From Deltaproteobacteria bacterium (lineage in GTDB: Bacteria; Desulfobacterota; Desulfobulbia; Desulfobulbales; Desulfocapsaceae): a DNA stretch of 5,667 bases. Of this stretch, positions 1 to 5,667 are shown one piece after another. A program made the position numbers and the translations under genes. The notes beneath the pieces are model-generated. The model was not told where the DNA came from and made no database searches. It was given only the letters and a program-made list of their open reading frames with translations. The DNA is taken from contig JAJYAX010000124.1 in assembly GCA_021779275.1 (NCBI GenBank), positions 1-5,667 of the forward strand, written 5' to 3'. Numbering within the stretch: the stretch's first letter is position 1; each line of letters opens with the position of its first letter.

Positions 1-248
1 ATCCGTAGTCCCGTGAAGCTTCCCGGACCAAGTCCCACGGCTATCCCGTCGATCCGGGACCAGTCCACCCCGGTCTCGGCAAACAGCCAGTCAATGGCGC
101 AAATCAGCCGCCTCGAATGTGTAATACTGCTGTTCAGGGTGAGGGAGGCCAGGACACTGCTGTCTGCCATCGTGCCTGCGGTCAGGGCCAGGCTGCAGCA
201 GGCAGTGGCCGTATCCAAGGACAGGATCAAGGGTCTCTGTCCAGCCAT
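1..248 (-). CDS. tsaB: TsaB, tRNA N6-threonylcarbamoyladenosine synthesis protein (5' part, cut by the window edge)
   Basis: TsaB is the non-catalytic ASKHA-fold partner that pairs with TsaD, and with TsaE, to transfer the threonylcarbamoyl group to A37 of ANN-decoding tRNAs in the cytoplasm. This is family knowledge. The sequence shows an open frame from ATG at 248-246 to the left edge, 82 complete codons plus two bases. The N-terminal strand carries LDTAT (residues 11-15), an HSRRL motif sits at 44-48, and the TsaB hallmark GPGSFTGLR ends the visible part at 74-82. Family members are usually about 220-240 residues, so roughly a third is present; the truncation comes from the window, not from mutation. 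The start overlaps the rseP stop by one base (TGATG) and there is no strong Shine-Dalgarno of its own, which suggests translational coupling to rseP. TsaD shares the ASKHA fold, but the motif context fits TsaB. Confidence 0.93.
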   Translation of the reverse strand, partial: MAGQRPLILSLDTATACCSLALTAGTMADSSVLASLTLNSSITHSRRLICAIDWLFAETGVDWSRIDGIAVGLGPGSFTGLR

Positions 249-1321
249 CACTTAAAGAGCCTGGCGATATCGTTATAAAAAACAAAGATCATCAAGGTCC
301 CGAGAAGGGCGATGCCGACCTGTTGGGCGATAACCTGAACCCTCTCATTCATCGGTTTGCGGCGTATCCCTTCCAGGGTCAGAAACACCAGATGACCACC
401 ATCCAGGACAGGAATCGGCAGAAGATTCAAAATACCCAGATTGACACTGAGAAGGGCCGTAAACGACATAATATTCGCCCAGCCGGCCTTCATCTGTTCT
501 CCGGCAAGTTGCGCGATCAGGATCGGCCCACCCAGTTCCGAAGCCGGGACAATCCTCTGCAGGATCTTCACCAGCCCCATCACCGTCAGATAGATGAACA
601 TCCAGGTCTGGGCCAGGGCCTCTCTGAAGGCCTGCAATGGGTTCACATGCGTATAGGTGATCGCATTATCTTTCATGATACCGATCATATAGCGTTTCTC
701 GACAAGCTCCCCGAAGATATTCTTGGCGCTGTCAATGGCCGGAGTGACCTGGACTGAAAGGTGTTCCGAGCCGCGCTGCAACAGGATGGTCAACGGTTTT
801 CCGTCGCTTTCCTTCACACCATCCAGCACATCCGCCCATTTCCTGGTCTCCTTCCCGTTGATGGACAAAATCGTGTCTCCCGGCTTCAAGCCTGCCGCCA
901 GGGCCGGTGAGTTTTCGCTGACCTTGCCGACCCGGGCGTTGTCAACCGCCGTCGGGAGTCCGACAAAGGAATAGATCAGAAAGAACAGGATGATGGAAAA
1001 CAACAGGTTAAACAGCGGACCGGCCAGGACGATACAGAAACGCTGCAGGACCGGCTTGTGGGCAAAGGACCGTTGCCGGTGTTCCGGCTCTATATTCTGT
1101 TCATCGGAATTCTCACCCAGCATCTTCACATAGCCCCCGAGGGGAAAGGCGGAGATGAGATATTCTGTCTCCCCTATGACCCTACCTGCGACCTTCGGAC
1201 CAAATCCGAGGGAAAATTTCAGGACCTTTACCCGGAACAGCTTGGCAAAGAGGAAATGGCCGAACTCATGGACAAAAATCAAAACGCCTAGAACAACGAT
1301 AAAAGAAACGATAGTATTCAT
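248..1321 (-). CDS. rseP: RseP-type site-2 intramembrane zinc metalloprotease
   Basis: Inner-membrane protease of the S2P (M50B) family. It cleaves transmembrane segments, classically the anti-sigma factor RseA after DegS, and trims signal-peptide remnants. The 357-residue protein has the zinc site HEFGH at 18-22 within the first membrane helix, the FPLGGYVKM membrane-associated loop at 59-67, a second membrane helix at about 93-118, one PDZ domain at about 125-200 with GLKPGDTILSING at 144-156, a GGPI motif at 264-267, the third zinc ligand in LPIPVLDGGH (301-310, Asp307), and a last helix at about 331-350. E. coli RseP is about 450 residues with two PDZ domains; this shorter single-PDZ form is common outside Gammaproteobacteria. 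The start MNTIVSFIVVLGVL is typical of the family although no good Shine-Dalgarno precedes it. The protein lies 161 nt after dxr and overlaps tsaB by one base. Its actual substrate cannot be told from this window. Confidence 0.97.
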   Translation of the reverse strand: MNTIVSFIVVLGVLIFVHEFGHFLFAKLFRVKVLKFSLGFGPKVAGRVIGETEYLISAFPLGGYVKMLGENSDEQNIEPEHRQRSFAHKPVLQRFCIVLAGPLFNLLFSIILFFLIYSFVGLPTAVDNARVGKVSENSPALAAGLKPGDTILSINGKETRKWADVLDGVKESDGKPLTILLQRGSEHLSVQVTPAIDSAKNIFGELVEKRYMIGIMKDNAITYTHVNPLQAFREALAQTWMFIYLTVMGLVKILQRIVPASELGGPILIAQLAGEQMKAGWANIMSFTALLSVNLGILNLLPIPVLDGGHLVFLTLEGIRRKPMNERVQVIAQQVGIALLGTLMIFVFYNDIARLFK

Positions 1322-1378
1322 GGATGGATAATTTCATGTAGAAGGAAGAGCAACCCTTCATCCGGGCCCCGGTTTTTC

Positions 1379-1395
1379 TCAAACAGATCGTTTGA
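1379..1395. repeat. 17-bp perfect dyad upstream of rseP (6-bp arms, 5-nt spacer)
   Basis: The plus strand reads TCAAAC-AGATC-GTTTGA; both 6-base arms match exactly as reverse complements. It lies 57 nt upstream of the rseP start codon. It could be an operator for a dimeric regulator or a small RNA hairpin in the rseP leader. The dyad is seen; any function is inferred. Confidence 0.5.
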
Positions 1396-1476
1396 CTTTA
1401 CAATCACGGCGGAACAACCTGATCGCCGCCGGCCGCCGGATAAGGTGCTGCTGAACAGTTACGAGTAATAGTCAAA
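1391..1476 (-). promoter_or_regulatory. possible structured RNA leader before rseP (long-range stem enclosing a GC-rich hairpin)
   Basis: On the minus strand TTTGACT-A-TTAC (1476-1465) is the reverse complement of GTAAAGTCAAA (1401-1391) apart from one bulged A, giving an 11-bp long-range stem. Inside it a CGGCGG/CCGCCG hairpin can form at 1407-1431. The downstream arm shares bases 1391-1395 with the dyad at 1379-1395, so the two stems cannot form together. This looks like an alternative-fold arrangement, but no terminator run or sequestered ribosome-binding site is evident. The pairing is seen; regulation is inferred. Confidence 0.28.
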
Positions 1477-1482
1477 TAATAG

Positions 1483-2679
1483 TCATAGCAAGGCTGATTG
1501 CCAACCTGTTTCACGTCCGCCGGACACGTCGTTGATAATTTTCCAGGCCTCACGGCGGGCATCAAGGTCGGCTTGCAGAATATCATCGAGACTGTCCTCG
1601 CTCCCCTTGTCCACCCTCTCCATGGTCAGCGCCACGATACCGGCAATAGCCGGAAAGCTGATACGTGCATCGAGGAAGGCCTCAACAGCCACCTCATTGG
1701 CGGCATTCAGCACGGCAGGCATGACCCCTCCCTGCCGCAGGGCGGCAAAGGCCAGACCCAAGGCCGGGAATCTGTCGAAATCCGGCTCATAAAACTGCAG
1801 ATGACCGCATTGAGAAAGCTGCAGCCGCTTCAGCTGGAGCGGCAGGCGGGCAGGATACGACAGGGCGTAGGCAATGGGAACACGCATATCCGGAATGCCC
1901 AGCTGGGCAAGTACAGACCCATCCTGAAACTCCACCAGGGAGTGAATAATCGATTGTGGATGCACCACGACCTCAATCATCTCCAAGGGGACATCAAAGA
2001 GCCACCGTGCCTCGATGACCTCAAGCCCCTTATTCATCAGCGTTGCGGAGTCAATGGATATCTTTCTGCCCATATTCCAGTTGGGATGGGCCAGGGCCTG
2101 CTCCGGGGTGACGTCTTCCAGCTCAGCTGCCCTTTTCTCCCTGAACGGCCCTCCCGATGCGGTCAGGATGATCTTCTGCAGATCCTCTTTTCGTCCCCCC
2201 TCCAGGGCCTGAAAGATCGCGCTGTGTTCGGAATCAACGGGCAGCAGCCGCACCTTGTATTTTTTGACTGCATCCATGACGATTTTACCCGCCATGACCA
2301 GGGTCTCCTTATTGGCCAGGCCAATATCCTTACCCGCTCTGATGGCCGCAAGGGTTGGGAGGAGACCGGCCGCACCGACTATGGCGGATATGGTCATGTC
2401 GGCAGTGGGCAACGAGGCGACCAGTTCATTCCCGGTCGTCCCGGAGACCACTTTGGTTCGCCATTCTGCAGGCAAAAGCGCACAGAGCTGAGAGGCGTGT
2501 TCAGCATCCAGAACGGAGATGAGCAGGGGCTTGAATTCAAGAATCAACTTGGCGAGCAGGCTGATATTGCGCCCGGCGGCAAGGCCTGCGATACTGTAGT
2601 GTTGGGGGAACTGCCGAACAACATCCAATACATTCAGACCGATTGAGCCGGTTGCTCCGAGAAGAGCTATCCGTTTCAT
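1483..2679 (-). CDS. dxr: 1-deoxy-D-xylulose 5-phosphate reductoisomerase (DXR/IspC)
   Basis: Catalyses NADPH-dependent rearrangement and reduction of DXP to 2-C-methyl-D-erythritol 4-phosphate, the committed step of the MEP isoprenoid pathway and the target of fosmidomycin. Numbering here is from the upstream GTG at 2685-2683; subtract two for the chosen start. Visible are the Rossmann nucleotide-binding motif GATGSIG (10-16), LANKE (123-127), the metal and substrate site DSEHSA (151-156), SGGPF (177-181), HPNWNMG (200-206), MNKGLE (217-222), HPQS (242-245) and the LNAANE segment (326-331). I prefer ATG at 2679-2677, giving 398 residues that begin [14 protein letters not shown], because the family starts just before that motif; the GTG would add only two residues. 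With the ATG, the cdsA stop is 2 nt upstream; with the GTG the genes overlap by 3 nt. No key residue appears to be missing. The product supplies precursors for UppS, encoded two genes upstream. Confidence 0.98.
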   Translation of the reverse strand: MKRIALLGATGSIGLNVLDVVRQFPQHYSIAGLAAGRNISLLAKLILEFKPLLISVLDAEHASQLCALLPAEWRTKVVSGTTGNELVASLPTADMTISAIVGAAGLLPTLAAIRAGKDIGLANKETLVMAGKIVMDAVKKYKVRLLPVDSEHSAIFQALEGGRKEDLQKIILTASGGPFREKRAAELEDVTPEQALAHPNWNMGRKISIDSATLMNKGLEVIEARWLFDVPLEMIEVVVHPQSIIHSLVEFQDGSVLAQLGIPDMRVPIAYALSYPARLPLQLKRLQLSQCGHLQFYEPDFDRFPALGLAFAALRQGGVMPAVLNAANEVAVEAFLDARISFPAIAGIVALTMERVDKGSEDSLDDILQADLDARREAWKIINDVSGGRETGWQSALL

Positions 2680-2681
2680 TA

Positions 2682-3470
2682 TCACCCGATGAGTACAAGT
2701 AAATAGTAGAGCATGGGACCTGCAAACAACAGGGAATCAATCCGATCCAGCACCCCGCCGTGACCGGCGAGAATCGTGCCGGAGTCTTTGGTATCCGTCC
2801 CCCGTTTTATCACCGATTCGGTCAGGTCTCCACAGATTCCCGCCCCGGTCAGCACTGCCGCCACCGGCAGCAGAAACAGCCAGTTAACGGTAGGTAGGAG
2901 CAGCCAGGCAAAAAAAGAGGAGAGAGCAATGCCGGCCGCCAGTCCCCCGACCACTCCCTCGACGGTTTTTTTCGGGCTGATATTGGGACTGAGTTTAGTC
3001 CGGCCGATGGCGCGGCCGCAGTAGTAAGCGCCGGAATCCGAACCGGCGGTAATGGCTGAAAGAACAACCAACCATGCTCCCCCATCAGGCAATTGGCGTA
3101 TAAGAACAAGATGCGAGGCAAGAAAGCCGATATAGAATATTCCGAAGGCATAGCGGCAAAGATCGTCAAAACTGTTGGCAACCAACCGGAAATGAAAAAG
3201 GATATAGCAGGCAAGGAGAAAAAAAGAGACGAACAGCCCTGCCCCCCCCCCCGCCTTGAGGCCGGAGGTCAAAACCGGCAGAACGAATATGCCGCTCAAA
3301 ATCAGTTTTCGCAGCAGCCCTGATCGATTGCGAGTACACATCCTCACATACTCCAGCCCCCCGACAAAGGCGACACCGACCATAATTCCCCAGAAGAGGA
3401 AAAATGAACCCTTCAGAAGCAGGAGCAGCCAGCATGCCGCCAGGATCAGACCGGGTAGAGTCCGCGCCAT
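2682..3470 (-). CDS. cdsA: Phosphatidate cytidylyltransferase (CDP-diacylglycerol synthase)
   Basis: Integral inner-membrane enzyme that converts phosphatidic acid and CTP into CDP-diacylglycerol and pyrophosphate, the branch point for bacterial phospholipids. The 262-residue protein is strongly hydrophobic with several membrane segments (for example about 8-38, 56-70, 78-95, 108-125, 132-145, 175-192, 194-212, 246-261). The CTP-transferase family signature is complete: [13 protein letters not shown] at 219-231 followed by HGGVLDRID at 237-245, with Lys222, Arg223, Asp229, His237 and Asp242 in place. SDSGAYY (144-150) and SPKKTVEG (165-172) are also typical. It is slightly shorter than the E. 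coli protein (about 285). The start lies 3 nt after the uppS stop with only a weak Shine-Dalgarno, so coupled translation is likely. A run of 11 G residues encodes the Ala-Gly-Gly-Gly-Ala segment near residues 73-77 and is an oddity in an essential gene. Confidence 0.97.
   Translation of the reverse strand: MARTLPGLILAACWLLLLLKGSFFLFWGIMVGVAFVGGLEYVRMCTRNRSGLLRKLILSGIFVLPVLTSGLKAGGGAGLFVSFFLLACYILFHFRLVANSFDDLCRYAFGIFYIGFLASHLVLIRQLPDGGAWLVVLSAITAGSDSGAYYCGRAIGRTKLSPNISPKKTVEGVVGGLAAGIALSSFFAWLLLPTVNWLFLLPVAAVLTGAGICGDLTESVIKRGTDTKDSGTILAGHGGVLDRIDSLLFAGPMLYYLLVLIG
3242..3252. repeat. 11-nt homopolymer C/G tract inside cdsA
   Basis: The plus strand has 11 consecutive C bases flanked by G, read as G11 in the cdsA mRNA. 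The reading frame is intact at this length and the protein matches the family on both sides. A gain or loss of one base would shift cdsA from about residue 76 and remove its entire catalytic C-terminus. Such tracts are prone to slippage and to sequencing error. Confidence 0.95.
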
Positions 3471-3473
3471 GGC

Positions 3474-4220
3474 TCAATCTGTTCTCAGCTGGGCGCCGGT
3501 CTTGCCAAAACGACGCTCACGATTCTGGAAATCGGCCACAGCCTTGAGAAATTCCTTTTTACGAAAGTCCGGCCACATTACATCGGTAAAATAGATCTCG
3601 GCGTAGGAGAGCTGCCAGAGAAGAAAGTTTGATAATCGGGCCTCTCCTCCGGTGCGAATCAACAGATCGGGATCGGACATTCCAGCGGTATAGAGATGAT
3701 CGGACATCGTCTGAATGTCGATTTCCGCAGGGGTCATCTCTCCGCGGAGACATTTATCCGCCAACAATTGAGCAGCCCTGACTATCTCATTCCTGGAACC
3801 GTAACTCAGGGCAAGATTCAGAATAAGACTCGAATTCCCGGCGGTTTTTTGGATTGAATCCTGCAGGACAGTACGAACACCGTCAGGAAGCTTGGACATG
3901 TCCCCGATACAGGTGAGCCGGATATCGTTTTTCAGCATCCGGGAAAATTCAGAGGTCAGATAGGACTGGAGAATGGACATCAGGCCGGACACTTCACCCG
4001 CCGGTCGATTCCAGTTTTCGGAGGAAAAAGCGTACAGGGTCAAGATCTCAATACCTATTTCCCTGGAGATCTCAACCACATCCCGTACCGATTCAGCGCC
4101 TATTTTATGACCATAGAGACGCGGCTTTTTTCGATTCTCCGCCCACCTGCCGTTTCCATCCATGACGATTGCTATGTGTCGCGGCAGATGATGTGGATCA
4201 ATAAGGGGATCAGGTGACAT
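3474..4220 (-). CDS. uppS: Undecaprenyl diphosphate synthase (cis-prenyltransferase)
   Basis: Cytosolic or membrane-associated cis-prenyltransferase that adds eight isopentenyl units to farnesyl diphosphate, making the C55 carrier for peptidoglycan and other surface polymers. The 248-residue protein shows MDGNGRWA at 20-27 with catalytic Asp21, GHKIG at 37-41, AFSSENWNRP at 64-73, and the C-terminal family signature DLLIRTGGEARLSNFLLWQ at 185-203, with Arg189, Arg195 and Ser197 for the diphosphate, followed by YAEIYF (206-211) and WPDF (216-219). The RTGGE variant also occurs in the E. coli enzyme. The ATG at 4220 is the only sensible start: an in-frame TGA lies three codons upstream. That start has no recognisable Shine-Dalgarno, whereas a very strong one lies 80 nt upstream in front of a possible leader ORF that ends inside the first codons of uppS. 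cdsA follows after 3 nt. Confidence 0.98.
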   Translation of the reverse strand: MSPDPLIDPHHLPRHIAIVMDGNGRWAENRKKPRLYGHKIGAESVRDVVEISREIGIEILTLYAFSSENWNRPAGEVSGLMSILQSYLTSEFSRMLKNDIRLTCIGDMSKLPDGVRTVLQDSIQKTAGNSSLILNLALSYGSRNEIVRAAQLLADKCLRGEMTPAEIDIQTMSDHLYTAGMSDPDLLIRTGGEARLSNFLLWQLSYAEIYFTDVMWPDFRKKEFLKAVADFQNRERRFGKTGAQLRTD

Positions 4221-4293
4221 AATCGATCAGCAACAAATAGTTGAAGAAACTGGACATGTGAACGCCCTTGCCAGCCGGCATCCTTTCAATCAA
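4210..4293 (-). CDS. Possible 27-residue leader ORF overlapping the uppS start
   Basis: I do not recognise this peptide. An open frame starts with TTG at 4293-4291, placed 7 nt after the near-consensus Shine-Dalgarno AAAGGAGG (4301-4308), and runs 27 codons to TGA at 4212-4210. It ends 11 bases inside uppS. An in-frame ATG at 4281-4279 is an alternative start, but it lies 19 nt from the strong site with only AAAGG immediately before it. The peptide begins MIERMPAGKGV and ends with a hydrophobic stretch (FFNYLLLIDYV). Since uppS lacks its own Shine-Dalgarno, translation of this ORF could deliver ribosomes to the uppS start by termination-reinitiation. It may also be a chance open frame next to a Shine-Dalgarno with another role; the start codon is weak and the ORF very short. 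Confidence 0.35.
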   Translation of the reverse strand: MIERMPAGKGVHMSSFFNYLLLIDYVT

Positions 4294-4300
4294 ACAACAA

Positions 4301-4308
4301 CCTCCTTT
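4301..4308 (-). promoter_or_regulatory. Strong Shine-Dalgarno (AAAGGAGG) directly after the frr stop
   Basis: The minus strand reads AAAGGAGG one base after the frr TAG stop. It is the best match to the anti-Shine-Dalgarno in the window, yet it is 80 nt from the uppS ATG, too far to serve it directly. It is well spaced (7 nt) for the TTG that opens the small leader ORF. Confidence 0.6.
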
Positions 4309-4309
4309 C

Positions 4310-4864
4310 CTATACTTCCAGAACTTCCTTTTCCTTGGAAAGGGTGATTTTGTCTATCTGGCTGACAAAATTATCGGTTTCCTGCTGGGCTTCTTCCTGA
4401 AATTTAAAGAGTTCATCCTCGGAAATTTCTTTATCCTTCTTTTGTTTCTTCAAGATATCGTTGGCTTCCCGTCGTATATTGCGTAGAGCGACCCTGAACT
4501 CCTCGGCGACCTTCTTCACCTGCTTGACCAGATCCTTCCGTCTTTCCTCGGTAAGCTGAGGAATATTCAGACGGACAATCTTGCCATCGCTAATGGGTGT
4601 AAGTCCGATACTCGACTTGAGAATTGCCTTTTCAATAGCCGGCAACATCTGAGGATCCCACGGTTGAATGGCAATCATCCTGCTCTCGGGAATAGTCAAT
4701 GTGCCAACCTGATTGAGGGGAAGAACACTGCCGTAGGCATTAACCGATATATTGTCGAGAAGGGAAAGGGACGCCCGCCCCGTTCGGATCTTTGACAGCT
4801 CATGTTTGAAGGTTTCAATGCTTTTTTCCATCTTTTCAGCCATCTCAAAAATCACTTCATTCAT
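4310..4864 (-). CDS. frr: Ribosome recycling factor
   Basis: Cytosolic tRNA-mimicking factor that, with EF-G and GTP, splits post-termination ribosomes so that subunits can be reused. The 184 residues match the family's usual length of about 185. Helical domain I is visible at both ends: the N-terminal helix contains IRTGRAS (26-32), and the C-terminal part has RLNIPQLTEERRKDLVK (98-114) and ALRNIRREAND (126-136) with the conserved arginines 128, 131 and 132. The small beta domain II lies between them, with PLNQVGTLTIPE (49-60) and PWDP (68-71). A long charged coiled-coil-like tail is rich in Lys and Glu. The ATG has a Shine-Dalgarno-like AAGGTG (4869-4874) 4 nt upstream. It follows pyrH by 40 nt with no terminator between them, a pairing that is widely conserved. 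Confidence 0.98.
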   Translation of the reverse strand: MNEVIFEMAEKMEKSIETFKHELSKIRTGRASLSLLDNISVNAYGSVLPLNQVGTLTIPESRMIAIQPWDPQMLPAIEKAILKSSIGLTPISDGKIVRLNIPQLTEERRKDLVKQVKKVAEEFRVALRNIRREANDILKKQKKDKEISEDELFKFQEEAQQETDNFVSQIDKITLSKEKEVLEV

Positions 4865-4868
4865 AGGT

Positions 4869-4874
4869 CACCTT
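4869..4874 (-). promoter_or_regulatory. frr ribosome-binding site
   Basis: The minus strand reads AAGGTG with a 4-nt spacer (ACCT) before the frr ATG. This supports the 4864 start over internal methionines. Confidence 0.65.
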
Positions 4875-4904
4875 GATTCATACTCTTTGTAATGAGGAGC
4901 ACCA

Positions 4905-5618
4905 TCATAAACCAATCATTGTCCCGACATGTTCACCACATACAGCCTTTTTTATATTCCCGGCTACATTCATGTTCAACACAATGATAGGCTTATTATC
5001 ATCCTTTGCAAGGGCAATCCCGGTTGCATCCATCACCCGCAGTCCCTTAATGAGGACATCATCATAACTGAGCCGGTCAAATTTGACCGCATCGGAGTTG
5101 GTTACCGGATCCTTGTCATAGACGCCATCCACCTTGGTGGCCTTAATAATAAGATTTGCATCGATCTCCAATGCACGCAAGACCCCGGCTGAATCGGTGG
5201 TAAAGTAGGGATTACCGGTGCCGGCCGCAAAAATTACGGCCCTCCCTTTTTCGAGATGACGAGTTGCCCTCCTCCTGATATACGGCTCACAGACGGATTG
5301 CATGGGTATGGCCGACATAACCCGGGTAAACACCCCATGCCGTTCCAGGGCATCCTGCAGGGCCAGGCTGTTCATAACTGTCGCCAGCATCCCCATATTA
5401 TCGGCAGTGGCCCGGTCCATTCCCTTGCTGGCCCCAGCCACTCCCCTGAAAATATTTCCCGCGCCTATCACCAGACCGGGTTGAACACCCATACCAACGA
5501 TCTCTTTAATCTCCGCTGCCACATAGTCGATGACATCCGTATTGATACCGAAGGAGTCTCCTCCCATCAGGGCCTCGCCACTGAGCTTGAGCAAGATTCG
5601 TTTATACACTACCTGCAT
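4905..5618 (-). CDS. pyrH: Uridylate kinase (UMP kinase)
   Basis: Phosphorylates UMP to UDP with ATP in the cytosol. It is a hexameric amino-acid-kinase-fold enzyme, typically GTP-activated and UTP-inhibited, and unrelated to eukaryotic UMP/CMP kinases. The 237-residue length is typical. Motifs in order are LKLSGEAL (10-17), the glycine loop GAGNIFRG (52-59), [16 protein letters not shown] (68-83), [12 protein letters not shown] (133-144), the ATP-site segment [13 protein letters not shown] (159-171) and MDATGIAL (196-203). The glycine loop usually reads GGGN[IL]FRG, so Ala53 is a mild departure. The start at 5618 is supported by GAGGA 7 nt upstream. pyrH heads the visible part of the cluster; in many genomes rpsB and tsf lie immediately upstream, but the 49 nt left in the window do not show them. 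Confidence 0.98.
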   Translation of the reverse strand: MQVVYKRILLKLSGEALMGGDSFGINTDVIDYVAAEIKEIVGMGVQPGLVIGAGNIFRGVAGASKGMDRATADNMGMLATVMNSLALQDALERHGVFTRVMSAIPMQSVCEPYIRRRATRHLEKGRAVIFAAGTGNPYFTTDSAGVLRALEIDANLIIKATKVDGVYDKDPVTNSDAVKFDRLSYDDVLIKGLRVMDATGIALAKDDNKPIIVLNMNVAGNIKKAVCGEHVGTMIGL

Positions 5619-5625
5619 AGCTGTA

Positions 5626-5630
5626 TCCTC
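5626..5630 (-). promoter_or_regulatory. pyrH ribosome-binding site
   Basis: The minus strand reads GAGGA, with a 7-nt spacer (TACAGCT) to the pyrH ATG. This is the best-placed Shine-Dalgarno of the six complete genes in the window. Confidence 0.75.
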
Positions 5631-5631
5631 A

Positions 5632-5646
5632 TCATGAACTTCATGA
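5632..5646. repeat. 15-bp perfect dyad just upstream of the pyrH ribosome-binding site
   Basis: The plus strand reads TCATGAA-C-TTCATGA, with 7-base arms as exact reverse complements around one central base. It ends one base away from the pyrH Shine-Dalgarno. With a 1-nt centre it suits a protein-binding site better than an RNA hairpin. Function is unknown and it may be chance, since TCATGA is itself a palindrome. Confidence 0.45.
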
Positions 5647-5667
5647 CAGTTAAACCACGGGGCAACA

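Larger units (their letters stand above)
1322..1482 (-). other. 161-nt dxr-rseP intergenic spacer
   Basis: This is the largest noncoding gap. It holds no credible ORF and no tRNA. It contains a tandem 7-mer (CCGGCGG twice, minus strand, 1426-1439), a GC-rich hairpin (CGGCGG at 1426-1431 with CCGCCG at 1407-1412, 13-nt loop), a long-range inverted repeat (1391-1401 with 1465-1476) and a local dyad at 1379-1395. No oligo-T tract follows any of these stems on the minus strand, so I see no intrinsic terminator. TTGACT at 1470-1475 resembles a -35 box but lacks a matching -10 about 17 nt downstream, so no promoter is called. The gap still makes a separate rseP control point plausible. Confidence 0.6.

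Noticed and set aside
323..757. 144-codon plus-strand open frame opposite rseP
   Set aside because: It is a shadow of rseP, with low-complexity His/Gln/Arg-rich translation and no recognisable domain.
1266..1337. Out-of-frame 23-codon upstream ORF overlapping the rseP start (ATG at 1337-1335)
   Set aside because: It has no Shine-Dalgarno, its peptide looks arbitrary, and it mostly lies within the rseP coding sequence, so it is most likely chance.
1360..1377. CCGG-GCC-CCGG followed by TTTTT on the plus strand, resembling an intrinsic terminator
   Set aside because: The stem is only 4 bp, and no plus-strand gene ends there. On the minus strand, where transcription runs, the T tract becomes an A tract upstream of the stem.
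1444..1475. TTGACT as a -35 promoter element before rseP
   Set aside because: At 17 nt spacing the -10 position reads AGCAGC, far from TATAAT, and no extended -10 is present; sigma-E-like elements were also not evident.
1498..2646. Long 382-codon open frame on the plus strand opposite dxr
   Set aside because: It is antisense to a gene with complete DXR motifs; the translation is rich in His, Gln, Gly and Arg, matches no family I know, and no other plus-strand gene surrounds it.
5609..5644. 11-codon ORF (ATG at 5644-5642) ending just inside pyrH, similar in layout to the uppS leader
   Set aside because: There is no ribosome-binding site for it, and pyrH has its own good one, so coupling is not needed.
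5647..5667. Possible 3' end of an upstream gene such as tsf
   Set aside because: Only a few codons would be visible, no frame carries a recognisable Tsf C-terminus, and a call would rest on gene-order expectation alone.

Overview
The window reads as a chromosomal housekeeping gene cluster from a Gram-negative bacterium. Every gene lies on the minus strand, so transcription runs from the right end (5667) to the left end (1). In transcription order the genes are pyrH (UMP kinase), frr (ribosome recycling factor), uppS (undecaprenyl diphosphate synthase), cdsA (CDP-diacylglycerol synthase), dxr (first committed MEP-pathway enzyme), rseP (site-2 intramembrane protease) and the first 82 codons of tsaB (tRNA t6A synthesis partner), which runs off the left edge. 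The order pyrH-frr-uppS-cdsA-dxr-rseP is classic across bacteria. The compact single-PDZ RseP, and tsaB rather than bamA directly after rseP, make me lean towards Desulfobacterota (former Deltaproteobacteria, perhaps Desulfobulbales-like). That placement is inference from gene order and protein style, not from a search.

Layout from the right. 5619-5667 is a short leader with a good pyrH ribosome-binding site and a 15-bp dyad. pyrH and frr are separated by 40 nt. An 89-nt gap follows frr; it carries a near-perfect Shine-Dalgarno directly after the frr stop and a possible 27-codon leader ORF that ends inside the uppS start region. uppS, cdsA and dxr are packed within 2-3 nt of one another. A 161-nt gap between dxr and rseP (1322-1482) is the largest noncoding stretch and contains overlapping inverted repeats. 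rseP and tsaB overlap by one base (TGATG).

Functionally the cluster joins pyrimidine nucleotide supply (PyrH) and ribosome turnover (Frr) to envelope lipid building: Dxr feeds the isoprenoid precursors that UppS elongates into the peptidoglycan lipid carrier, CdsA makes CDP-diacylglycerol for phospholipids, and RseP handles membrane-stress signalling. TsaB belongs to translation fidelity.

No mobile element, CRISPR array, tRNA, rRNA or convincing intrinsic terminator was seen, and the plus strand holds no credible gene. I did not find a novel multi-gene system. The points worth a second look are small: the possible uppS leader peptide, the switch-like repeats before rseP, and an 11-nt G tract inside cdsA.
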